Part shown: positions 22,700-33,321 of the stretch, piece by piece | Numbering within the stretch: position 1 is the stretch's first letter | Layout: the number at the start of each line of letters is the position of its first letter | Assembly: GCA_010645155.1 (NCBI GenBank) | Contig: CM021317.1 | Location: 7,635,417-7,699,416, forward strand | DNA length: 64,000 nucleotides | Reading direction: 5' to 3' | DNA from: Tigriopus japonicus | Taxonomy: Eukaryota > Arthropoda > Copepoda > Harpacticoida > Harpacticidae | The notes under the pieces: generated by a model | The model's database searches: none | What the model saw: only the letters and a program-made list of their open reading frames with translations | Told to the model about the DNA's origin: nothing | Made by a program: the position numbers and the translations under genes

Positions 22700-24510
22700 A
22701 CTCGGTCTAGTATTAATAGAAGTCAATGATCTCAATGGAAGTTGTTTTGTGTTTCTCAACAAGTTTCAAGGCAATTTTTGATGGTCCCCTAAAACTGACC
22801 AGCTGCCCATAGAGGAATTTGGACATATGTAAACCCGAGAGAAATTTGTAGAATACACGGAATTTCGTTAGAATTTATGTTTACTTATGAGATTAAGTGA
22901 TTTGAAAATGTATTGCTTAAGCGTGACTTACACAAATGTTTACAAAGTAACATTGTTCTCTTGTTGAGGATTTTTCACGCAAGAAAGAACTAGTGCAACA
23001 TCTCAAAAAACATTTTTCCTACACACAAGAAATGTTCTTAAACCTTTTCTAAACCTCTTTCCAATTATTTTTCCTTAAGAATGTACAAATATGTTCAATT
23101 TCCCCTACAAATGACCCTTTGAAAGTTAGTTGGGCGAAATAAAGCTTTCACCAAACCAACAAACGAAAGTATGTCAGAAATTGAATGCAAGACATGTTGA
23201 TTGTTGGGAATCCTCTAAAAACGAACAGCCAAAGCAGGATTTAATAATAATATTATTGGGCAGCATGAACTTTTTTATTACATCAAGAGTAATTCTTATA
23301 TCAAGTGACGCTCTAAACTGAGTGCACAAATTTAACTAGCGCAAAAATTATCCTTTACCATGAGACATTCTTTTATCGAGTATTCTTAAAGCCAGGTTCA
23401 ACTGTATTCAAGGAAGCTAGTATCCACGTGTAATGTACAAATACTGACGTTCCATTATATTACATTCCAACAAATAACACTGCTTTTAGAGCATCTTTTA
23501 CGTTGTTCTTCTTTGACAAATGACGCAGTTCCCCAAAATGCTTTTGGATTAATTCACAATTCATAATTGAATTGTAAGTTAATTCAAGTTCCAAAGTAAA
23601 ACGGGACAATGCATCAACTTTGTGACTACGAATAAGAATGCAACGAATTCTGTTGTGGAATTAAGCATGTGATACACGTCTTACTGCCTTAGAAAAGGCT
23701 TGAAACAAAAAAAGTATCGGAAAAATTGAAGTAATCAATTTCGGTGGGCACATAATTTGTTTTATTGACCGCCTTCTCCTTTTGTGAGACTTCCTCCAAG
23801 CCCCAAGAGGGCAGGTCCAAAATATTATTCACCTACAACTTACTTTATTACCCTACAAATCATTTTATTACCCTACCAATCACTTTATTGCCCTATGAAT
23901 GAATCATGTCTTAACAAATATATCTCAGACGCACAATTACTTGCACGCCTGAAGCCCCGGTCTCATTGACGGGGAATGATCCACTGAAGAAGTCGTGGTA
24001 GGCTTTTATACCATGGCACTGCGTAGCCAACACACCTACTGATGTACTTGAGGTGAAAGGAGCTTGCTCCTAATACCAGTATTGAGTAAGCAAAGCATGC
24101 TAGTTGGATACACAGATCATATAATGACTAGATGTCGCATTGGCCCGCACCGTCGGCGAGAGAAAAGTGACACCACTTGGCCCAGCTGCGCTAGCTTCAA
24201 AATCTCAGGGCGACCGCGTGCTCAGAAGTAACGACGTTCGTTCGCCTCAAGAACAAAGTACGTACGGTACGTTGAGTTTGTTCAGGATTTGGCCACGCTG
24301 GCAAAATTTTGAAAAGTTCGAAATTCCCACTATTTTGGGGTGTAGTGTTATGTACCAGCTGATGAAGCAAAGTTGTCCACCTTTTTCTCGCACGAAGCGA
24401 GGTCTAGCCATTATATGGTCTGTGGTTGGATAGTACGAATGTCCGTGGTTGAACTGATTTTCAGGGTTGAAAAATTGTAACGGAAGTCCCAAAAAGGATA
24501 AGTTGGTCAA
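22700..24510. other. intergenic, no gene recognised
   Basis: A+T-rich sequence with no recognisable coding domain. It includes a small tandem repeat at 23838-23900. The stretch 23940-24290 is locally richer in G+C, as retroelement tails often are, but no homology could be assigned by eye. Confidence 0.5.
23838..23900. repeat. short tandem repeat, three ~20-bp units
   Basis: Three units of (A/T)CTTTATTACCCTACAAAT type follow one another with a few substitutions (ACTTTATTACCC, ATTTTATTACCC, ACTTTATTGCCC). It is a minisatellite with no associated gene. Confidence 0.75.
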
Positions 24511-24512
24511 CA

Positions 24513-24664
24513 AAATACCATATGCACCCACAAATGAAGGGAGTAATAGCCAAGATCCGATATCACTCGTTTCATTTTAATTGAAAGTCGCCAATAAAAT
24601 GAAACTCCCTCCGCCGGATTTTGGCCATTACTCCCTTCCTTTGCAGGTGCATAAATAGTATTTG
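24513..24664. repeat. foldback miniature element
   Basis: The two arms are inverted: ATATGCACCCACAAATGAAG followed by GGAGTAATAGCCAAGATCCG on the left mirrors TTATGCACCTGCAAAGGAAG followed by GGAGTAATGGCCAAAATCCG on the right, meeting at a short centre around TTTCATTTTA/TAAAATGAAA. The 152-bp unit is almost entirely palindromic. No coding sequence and no clear target duplication were seen. Confidence 0.75.
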
Positions 24665-25045
24665 CTAGTACATTGGACGTTTTTTTTGATTGAAATCGTT
24701 CAAGATTCGAGTCAACAAACTCACTCAAAAGATAACTCTGGGATCTTTCATCAACGATTCACGGGTATATTCGCTACACCAAACGCAGGATTTGGGATAT
24801 TATTCCATGTGGAAGCTTACATTAAGGAGAATGTTATACTCTAACTTCTTGGGTCGTATTTAGATATTTTCCAACCACACACTGAGATTCTAAATTTGGA
24901 ACAAGAAGCACCGAATTACAGAAACTCAGAAACTCTTGCTTGTTAAAAGTTTTCTCACCATGCTTCAACTTAGTTGCTACTTGAAAAAAAAGGTTAAAAG
25001 AAAAAAAAACTTCGAATCAATTCCCCTAAAACAGTGACTCATCAG

Positions 25046-25519
25046 TAGGGGTGCAGATTTCTGGCAAATAAAACATGCCTTTTAGCCCAAAAAATGACAA
25101 ACAAAAGCGTCCAAAATGGCAAATAAAATGGTATTTAAAACATAAAAGGCTAATAAAAGGTCAAATAGACCAAAAAAATGGACGGAAATTTACCATAATA
25201 TGGGAAAATTGGCCACTAAATTCGGAAAATGAGCATTATCTTTCTTCATTAATAAAGTGGAATGCAAGTGTGTGAACATTTAACAAGAAATACATTTTGC
25301 TCCGTTGAATAATCAATACATTCTTTAAACAAAACATTTCGGGCAAAAAAATCTTTTTTTTTTGCCCAAAACGACAATTTTTTCATTGATTCGGCCACAA
25401 AACGACAAATTTTACATTTTATTGCCCAAAAACTGACAAATTTTGTATTTACTTACCCAAAAATGGCAAAACGTTGTTTTTGTTTAGAAAATATTTTTTG
25501 CTTGAAATCTGCACCTCTA
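25046..25519. mobile_element. hAT-type miniature element, 474 bp
   Basis: The termini TAGGGGTGCAGATTTCTGGC and, folded, TAGAGGTGCAGATTTCAAGC form inverted repeats. Flanking 8-mers are CTCATCAG (25038-25045) and CTCATCAT (25520-25527). The interior is A+T-rich with many GGCAAATAAAA/CCCAAAAA motifs and no transposase. A diverged relative in the reverse direction lies at about 56635-57258. Confidence 0.8.
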
Positions 25520-25548
25520 CTCATCATTCCACCAGGCTCCCTGTAATT

Positions 25549-26213
25549 ACATCCAATATTTACTCCATTGGGATTCCTTGTAAAGAAAGTTTATCATTAG
25601 TGCCCGGAAAAATATTTGCTAAAAAGTGACAATATATCCAATATATATTTTCTTCAAAAGCTCAAAATATTTGGAAAAAAGCCGGATATTGAGGAAAAAA
25701 AAATTTTGACATGGCCATTCTTGGTATTTTTGTCTGTTTTCTCAGACAAAAAGACAGACCGATTCTCCAAATTTGTTTCTGGTGAAATTGATGCATTTGG
25801 CCGTTTTGGGGGGCAAACTTGACATGTAATTGATTTAAACAATACAATTTTGAATTTGCCTCAATAGCTGGCGCAGTTTTTTCGTGTATGACATTAGTTT
25901 TGCTTGTGAATGTCTAATCTTAGTACAAATGCCATTTTGTAGATTGTTGGGTTCATTTTGGGAAGGCTCTTTTGAGTATTGGTCATTCATTTCTTTTCCT
26001 CAATTTTGCCCGAAATATTTTTTTTTTGACTAGAATATTCGAGAAAATATTTGCTTTTTCCTTGAAATAGCCAAAATATTTAAAAAATCGAGGAAAAGTG
26101 GAAAATATTTTTAAAATATTCTATATTTAAAAGAAATATTTCCGGGCCCTAGGGATTAACTTTCTTTACAAGAAATCCTATTCCTTGGAGCTCTTATAAA
26201 AAATCCACAACCA
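25549..26213. repeat. inverted repeat built from two opposed LINE/SINE 3' tails
   Basis: The right end (26165-26213) reads AACTTTCTTTACAAGAAATC followed by CTATTCCTTGGAGC and a TTATAAAAAATCCAC end, the tail seen in the LINE at 59055-59985. The left end (25549-25592) carries the same sequence inverted (GGATTCCTTGTAAAGAAAGT). Just inside, TAGTGCCCGGAAA and TAGGGCCCGGAAA are also mirrored around A+T-rich DNA. The 8-mers beside those inner ends do not match, so this could be a compound structure or a foldback element that captured a tail. Confidence 0.55.
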
Positions 26214-26219
26214 GCCAAA

Positions 26220-27018
26220 ATACGCAGATCCGCATTGGACATTTGTTTCGCTCAAGTTCTCTGATAACTTGTGGTTTGGAAGAACAACCTATGTATTCTG
26301 GTCAGAGCAACTTGGCTATCCAAAATCCCGTTTCTAGTAGGTTTCCCTCGTTACACAAGTTATTTGATTATGGAACCACCTATCAACAGAATCAAAAGCT
26401 AAAATCAGACCAAGATATTAGACAAGACACGCACAGGGTGAACCTTTGACCATAAAGCATGATGCATAATTTTAGCGAACCATGAACACCCTTGACTAAT
26501 ATATTCAGTTTCATCTCTCATGTTGTATTATAGACCCACTTGTGCGAATATTCTTTGAAAATTTAATGTTATTCACGCCATTATCGATAAAGATCGTCCT
26601 GCAAAAGATTAATGAAGAGTGATTCACATCTATGAGTATCTGTGGTCAAAGATGACTCGCCAAAGGATGTATTCGGAATTCTCTCACTGTCTTGTTACTA
26701 CAATTAAATTCAAAGCTTGAAAAAACTTTTTTTTACAATGCAGTACACAAGGATTATTTCTGGAAATTGTCCTGATAAAAGCAATGGTCTTTACCATTGT
26801 CTACTTACACAAACCATGCCACTCTTTAGAGTCAAAACGTAGCATTGATCCGTGTTTCAAGTGTCACTCTGGTGTTCAAAAATCGAAATAAAGAAATTCA
26901 TCATTTGTGACCAAATCGAGATCGAACACTTGAGAGATCTCGTCAAAAGACCATGAATTATGTCGTGATAGGCTTGTATTTCACTTCAAGATCAGCATGC
27001 TTGCAATTGGAGATGTTA
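26220..27018. other. intergenic, 3' of tmie
   Basis: A+T-rich sequence downstream of the tmie stop codon. It should contain the tmie 3' untranslated region on the - strand. Nothing else was recognised. Confidence 0.5.
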
Positions 27019-28840
27019 TTAGACAAGTTGCTCTCGACTTCCATTTTGGACCTTCTCAGAATATCCTCGACGTTGACGTAGATCGTCTTCAGGGAGATCA
27101 TCGCAGAGACTCAAAATGGAAATGGCTTCAGATTGGGCCAAACTCTCATTGTCAGCTTTAAATTCCTCTCGGAGTTTCTCCAAAGCTGAAAAAGATTGGC
27201 TTTATGTAAAAACAAGAAGCACTGAATTTCTGGAGTGGGAGGCAAAAGGTGAGAATAATGATTTCTAGATAGGCTTTATTCAATTGCGTTCTTCTGCAGA
27301 TGAGACCTGGCTTATGTTTAGTAGACTTCGTATTTCAAATTTCAGCTCAATCGGATGACGGAGTGAAAAGTTATGCCTTCTCTAAGTTATGATCTGAAGA
27401 GAGCATAGATCAAATGAGTTCGCCCTTTTGTGGTAAAAAAACACCAGAAAAGGGCTAATTTATTCATTCTCGGTAGGATTTGCACTTAACTTTGAGAGAG
27501 CATAACTTTTGACTCCAACGTTCGATTGAGCTGAAAATTGAAATACGTATTCTAGTGAACATAAGGAGGCACAAGAACTTAATTGATTTGATCCTACTGG
27601 AAATCATTATTCTTTTCGTTAGCCTCACAGTCCAATGAAATTCAGTGGGTCTTGGTTAAAACAACCCCAAGATTTGAACACATGTTATCTATCCAATCAG
27701 GATTTTAATCTTTTTTTACAAAAGCTGATCTTCAGATGTAGCTATTTAGGATCAATTTAGTTATATGATTTCAATTGATGTTCTGCAATGCTTTCTGTTC
27801 TTACAATGATAATGAACGTAATATTACATGAAGCGTAATTCAGACGCGAATTCAAAATTGAAAGAATTTTAATTTCTCAACAAAAGACTCGTTAGAAAAG
27901 TTCAACCTGTGTTATGGAGTTATTTTGTAGACATTTTTTCAAGGTTATTTTATGATGGCCTTGATTGAATCGATAACTAGTAAAGCGTTACGCTTGAAAC
28001 AAGTTTCTATTTGCACTGAAGGCATTTTCATGGATGCGCTTTTGATGATTGAAAGATAACAAATACATCTTATGACGTAAAAAATATTTTTTTCCATAAA
28101 TTTTAAATTTCCGTTAATCAAAGCAATCCTTCCAATTCTTGCACACAAATAATGGGGTAAAAATTGGATACCAAGATGTCATTCTTCATCCACAGCAGTG
28201 ATCTTCTAGCGGAAGTTCTTCATTAAATCAACGGATGCTATTTACAGAACAAGAGTTCTAATCAACCCAAACTATCCAAAAATATGTTTGAATCGAGTAT
28301 TTTGATGTCCAACCCGAACCGACTACTTCAGTTCGAGATCTCTTACGTGTGGGGCTTTTTCTTTCTGAAAAAGCTAATTTGGATGCCGTTACAGCTTCTC
28401 AAGAGCAGGCTAACCATTAGTATGAATGGTAAAAGTACCTCTTCGATAGTCCATCTCATCGAGATCAGCGGCTTTGAGTTCCTTAAGCTTTTGTCTAAAG
28501 TCCTTGAGGAGAGCCCTTCGTTTGGCGTTGGCTTCAATCTCCGTTTTCGTGCGAGGAATCCGGACTCGAACAAAGCAAGAGATGGTACAAACTGCAAGTC
28601 AACCAGAAAGCCACGAATAGTTTAGTACAGTATGTACGTTCGACTCTTCTAACCGTACTTTGAGAGGTTCTCATGCTACTGACTTGCAATCATAAAGGCG
28701 AGGGATATGATGAGGATGACATGCCAGACTCGAAATGAGCCAGAGAGATGGTCTTCCAAGAACAGATCAGTGTTGGTAAGAACATTTTGTACCACGTATT
28801 TCATGTTTAAGGCGTCCTCGGACATCTCTTGAGCTCCAGA
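27019..28840 (-). CDS. tmie: TMIE, transmembrane inner ear protein homolog (last three exons)
   Basis: TMIE is an essential small subunit of the TMC mechanotransduction channel in hair cells and in invertebrate mechanosensory neurons. Exons (- strand): 28840-28684, 28591-28439 and 27185-27019 (stop TAA 27019-27021), with phases 1 and 1 and GT-AG borders. The 158 codons include a membrane segment with the family's RVWHV entry (VWHVILIISLAFMIAICTIS), then the diagnostic cytoplasmic motif RVRIPRTKTEIEA followed by a basic helix. The C-terminal part (ALEKLREEFKADNESL, ILSLCDDLPEDDLRQRRGY) is charged and unlike the Lys-rich tail of vertebrate TMIE. The 5' end is uncertain: the frame is open to an AG acceptor at 28841, and an ATG at 28825 could start the protein, but family members usually have a hydrophobic N-terminus, so an upstream signal exon is likely and was not found. 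Intron 28438-27186 holds a foldback element. Confidence 0.83.
27220..27648. repeat. large foldback element in tmie intron
   Basis: An imperfect palindrome with arms of about 190 bases. Matching landmarks when folded are CACTGAATTTC, GAATAATGATTTC(T/C)AG, TACGTATTTCAA or TTCGTATTTCAA, CAGCTCAATCG and AAAGTTATGC. It begins about 35 bases inside the acceptor side of the tmie intron. Diverged relatives of one arm appear to occur near 29170-29290 and 43720-43790. No transposase and no clear target duplication were seen. Confidence 0.7.
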
Positions 28841-30459
28841 CTGAAATACGTCAAGGTATTTTGAAGAAGTGCTTTAAAAGACTCGAAGAAAGGACAATTA
28901 AGTGGGCAAAAAATAAATGGGATAGGTTGCAAAGCCACTCCCAAAAGGTTGCGAGGAATTCTATTACGCCATGGTTTTAGTTAAGGACCCCTTCATTTGA
29001 TCTGTACTAAAAAACAAGAAGTTGTGTGACAAATATTGTGCCACAAATCAATCAAACAAGATTTCTTTTCCTCAAGTTTGGGTCTGTGTATTGAAAGGGT
29101 AAATCTTTATTTCAATTTTGAGCGAAACAGAACCTCAGTGTAAAAAGTTCTTCTTCCTCTCTCAAAACTCAGTACATAATCTGAAAAGGGCGAGCTCATT
29201 CACTTTATGCTTTGTTCAGTACATAACTTTGAGAAGGCATACTTTTCACTCTGAAGATAATAAAGTGAAAATTGGCAAATGGCGTCCACTTAACAGGAAG
29301 CTAGAGTGGTCGCGCGTACTAATGCGTTCTTATAAGAGCCGAATGTAAGTGCTTCCCCAGACGGCGTAGGTTCGAATCCTGTTGGGGGTCGGATTGAAGC
29401 TGGCGGGAGAAATACTTGTTTACAGGGAATCGCATTCCTTGCAGCAGTAGTAGAAAATCCGCAAAAAAAATCACTTGCAATTTCTCGATTACGCGGAACA
29501 AGATTGATTTCTTCTTAAAGGAAATTGCAATCCTTATAATTAGCCTCCTTGTCCAGATTTTGGTGGTTCTTGGCTTCAACTCATGACTCCAAATATTTTC
29601 CTGATTGGCCTTTTGAGACAGGATCATACGAATTGAACAATATTTTTTCCCTGATGACAACAGCCTTTCCACGTACGTAGAAAAGTGTTTGTTAGGTAAG
29701 AGCAGAATGACTATCGCTTATTGACAACGAAATATGCATTGTGGGCCATGATTGGCACAAAACAGGCTTCGCTTGGAACCGATGATGAATGGATCAAGGT
29801 TGTTTCAATTTGTGGATGGATGGATGGATGCTGGGTTGGTTGTCCGTTCCAGAAGAAAATATGTTTAACATGGATGTTTGTTTTTGTCATCAATGAAGGA
29901 ACGGAAAAAGGCTCGAATGAGTGGAACAAAGCGATTGTTCGCATTTGCAGTACAGTGTGGTTTTTCCCGCCTTCTTATCACTCTTGGCCTTGAAGGCCGT
30001 TCCGTTTGTTGATTGGTCACGTAGTTCGGATTGGATGAATCTATAAAGCGCTTTCTTTCTCTTACCTCGGTTTCATTCTTCTGACAAGACACCATGTTCC
30101 CATTGGATCAACTCACTCGACACCAATGTTACTGTTCCTTTTTGTTTAAAGTCGGACGTTTTTGTTTGTTGTTCCCGACGTCAGGAATGCCCTGTGGGAT
30201 GAGAAATGAGTACCTTCTCTGCTTGAACAACCTACATGAAGGGCTGTTCCATGGGACGACTCCACCCATTCATTACTCGGATAACTCGATTGCACTTGGT
30301 CCAAAGACTGTTTTATCAAGTTGAGCGGTGAAGAGGCTAAATTTTTCAACAACATAAGCACTATCACTATGAAGCATGGAAATATGTGTATATATTTGTT
30401 GTAAATATCATTAAAAAGTAGTATGGAGTCTAGTGCTACATACCATACGTTTGAGCATA
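28841..30459. other. intergenic or tmie 5' intron
   Basis: This stretch contains a SINE at 29300-29464 and otherwise A+T-rich DNA. If tmie has a signal-peptide exon it should lie here or further right on the - strand; none could be identified by eye. Open frames at 29721-30095 on both strands have no recognisable features. Confidence 0.4.
29300..29464 (+). mobile_element. tRNA-derived SINE with LINE-type tail
   Basis: The head looks like a tRNA promoter: a perfect B box GGTTCGAATCC at 29369-29379, with a degenerate A-box-like GAGTGGTCGCGCG about 60 bases upstream. The tail GGGAATCGCATTCCTTGCAG followed by an AAAATCCGCA end matches the 3' end of the LINE at 59055-59985, a typical way for SINEs to borrow a LINE's retrotransposition machinery. 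The head does not fold into an intact tRNA, so it is not called as a tRNA gene. Confidence 0.7.
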
Positions 30460-30846
30460 CAGGGTAGTCCATGATTAACGTCCCCTAGATTTTTGCACTA
30501 ATTTGTGACTAAACAAGATTTCATAGCGATTTTTTGGTTTAAATATCAAGAACAGTAGAGGTATTTTCCAACACTTTGTTTCTGTCATCAAAGCAATTCA
30601 GTCATTATCAGGCTATTTAATGCTCAATCAAAGTTTTGACGATTTTTCAGTGTAGAGCAAGCGTAATTTGAGTGGGAGAGCCACCATGAATACAAAATCA
30701 TAGTTTCTAAAGAAGTCAATCAGTGTTGTTAAGACATGCCATGAGTAACTTCAAGACGTTTTCTTAGCTTACTGTTTCTTTGACGCTAGTTGCGTTTCGA
30801 GCAATTTTTATTGTTGGACATGAGACACAAAATACGGACGACCCTG
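30460..30846. mobile_element. mariner-like miniature element with TA ends (relative of 13497-13860)
   Basis: TA-flanked termini CAGGGTAGTCCATGATTAAC and, folded, CAGGGTCGTCCGTATTTTGT. The left end matches the right end of 13497-13860 and vice versa, so the two copies are in opposite orientation. The 387-bp unit has no transposase. Confidence 0.75.
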
Positions 30847-31661
30847 TAGCCTTGTTGCTGAAGTTGCGTTTGAATAACTTTCCAACCGTAGATAACTAAA
30901 GACTGATGGTTTCCACATGGTAACTATTTTTAGGTGGTTTATGTTGTTCACAGAGACCAGAATGTACGTAGTTAGGCTGTACTTGAAAACAATTTACAGA
31001 ATAATGTTTCATTATAATTCTTGGGTGACATCAACAACGTTTCTTTTAAGTGCTCTTGAAGATCTACAACATGTCATCTATACATATTTCTTCTGCACTT
31101 ATTTATATTTTGTCAAAAGCACATAATTGTGAAACCTAGTTTATGCCAAGAATTGTTGTTCTGTAGCCTGTTTGTTTTGATTTTCCGATGGTATTACATA
31201 TTGAAATCATTAGATGTATCAAGGATTTCTTCCGTGGTCTATGGATGTATCCATTACACAACATATGTAAGGGACCTCAAATTATCTAGGGTATCACATT
31301 TTGACATCTTTAGGAGTAGGCTTTGGATCTGAAAAAGCTTTCTTTATATAGATGTTAAGGTGTACTTACCAATGACTCCATTTCAACCAATGTTGTTTAC
31401 AAGCTTTGTTGGCATCAGTATGAGACAGCTCTTTTTTCGCTTTGTGTTCCTGCTCTCCGTAACCTTTGTTATTTGCTGCATCTGAAATGCAAATTCATGA
31501 CCGCTTAACGTACGCGTCATTCTGCAAGAGCCACTTTTTGCCACTCTAGTGTGCAAAAAGACAAACGGAAAGAACAGATCAAAAATTCTTGCATGAAAAA
31601 GGCAACGTCCCATATTCAAAAAAGATTAAAAGGCATCGTAGTTGACGCCTCAAAATATATA

Positions 31662-32230
31662 CACGGTGCGCCACTTAAAATCGGACAGAGGTTCGATAAA
31701 GGCCAGGCTAGCAGTGCCAATTTCAATTTTAGCGTGAAGACCCCCAAATCCACCTCATAGGCCAATCACTTGTTATTATTTTGAGGGGTTTTGGAGACTT
31801 CTGCTGTTTAAGCAAGAAAAAAGGCAACCAAGAAAGATGCTCGTAAAAAGATTGGTTATCCAGGGCTTGTCTATGAGGACCATTGTGTCAAGGCTTATTC
31901 AGATCTTAATCCAAGAACTTTACTTCTTAGGCCATTCTGGAGAAGAAGGTGGGGTGTAAAGGCTTAAATTTTTTGGCTTCCTTGGCTGCCGCCTTTTTAA
32001 GGTGCATGGACTAAAATTCCAGCAGAGCAGGTGCGGATCATTTGCTCATGTGTAGATAGGAGATTCAAGACCGTTGTTAAAAGCAATGGCCTCTGTGTCG
32101 AATAACTTAGTAATAGATCTGTTAAATAAAGTTGCAATCAACATCTTTTGTAACAAGGGATTTTTGATTCGACGGCTCTGTTCCCTCAAATTATCAATTA
32201 TTGATGTCCGATTTTAAGTGGTGCACCCTG
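31662..32230 (+). mobile_element. Tc1/mariner-type element, internally deleted (copy 2)
   Basis: The termini CACGGTGCGCCACTTAAAAT and, folded, CAGGGTGCACCACTTAAAAT are flanked by TA. It is collinear with 5958-6466 in the opposite orientation. On the + strand it keeps a transposase N-terminal-type fragment (YEDHCVKAYSDLNPRTLL) and, at about 32005-32105, a well preserved C-terminus (WTKIPAEQVRIICSC, then DRRFKTVVKS and a stop after GLCVE), closely resembling the ends of mariner-type transposases. The catalytic middle is deleted. Confidence 0.85.
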
Positions 32231-33321
32231 TAATCCCTCATCTGGACTCTCTTTGTATGCTTTGGAGTCTTTAAAGTACTTATCAGAGGCCTTTTTTGTA
32301 ATTAACTTTAGATCAAATCCTAGAAAACAAACAAAAATCGATTGTCACAATTGCTTAGAAACAGTTGAAAACATAATGCATTTCCATTGAAATTGAACGG
32401 AGCAACTTTGAAAATCAGAAATGAGATGTAATAGAGATTTGGTTGGCTTTCGCAATCATAAAATGTGACATGTCCAGGTTGATCTAGTTGTCTATTGAAT
32501 GCCCCTTTTACATTAGGGAGATTAATTTCCCCATGACCTGGAACTATGTTTTAGGAAGGCACCAAAAAGTGTCGTGGTCGTCGTCGTCGCCAGAATGGTT
32601 GAGCTGATTTTTTTGAATTCCATCGATCGAAAAACGTAAATAAAGGAGGAAAATGTTTTCCCCTTCCTTGAAAAAGATGAGGAAGAAAGCCAAAGAAAAA
32701 CAGAAGCTTTATTTTCATCATCATTCTCCATGGTCAAGAAAGGTGTCGTGTTAGTGGATGCAATGGAAACGTATGGCTGTAACAATCCTTCTCGTTCATC
32801 TTTATTTAGCAGTCAAATATATGTATAGATATATATAGATATCGATATGGTCGAGAAAAAATTAACTCAGGTACGATATTGTGTGGTTCCAATTCAACCA
32901 CTTGAAGCGGCGTGGTTAACTTTGAGGGGGAGGGGAAATCGAAGGGGTATGGGGGATTTTTTTCATATTTGGTTACTTTGTTTTCAAGAATGATCGAACA
33001 ATTTTGAATCCAAAAAAATCATATTGCCAATTGTTGTTCTCGGGGGATGGGCGCTAGTTTGGCGGCATCCATGCCATATCCAACCATGGGATTGATTGAA
33101 GTTTGCTTGCTTGCAATCAAATTGCAAGAATCGTGTGGATTTGTTTGTGTTGTGTGTTTGTGTGCTCAAGGTCTTTGTTTTAATACTGACTCAAAAGAGG
33201 GAAAGGGGGCTAGGATTAACAAGGGGGAATTTCAAAAAGGGCAACTCAACTTAAGTGAATTAATTTGATCGTCTTGTTGGTGTTGTTATAGTTTTTTTGG
33301 TTGGTTGGTCAGTAAAGAACT
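32231..33321. other. intergenic, 3' of the six-cysteine secreted gene
   Basis: A+T-rich, with a TATA/TAGATA-rich simple-sequence patch at about 32815-32850 and the expected 3' untranslated region of the gene at 33322-34531. No other gene was recognised. Confidence 0.5.
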
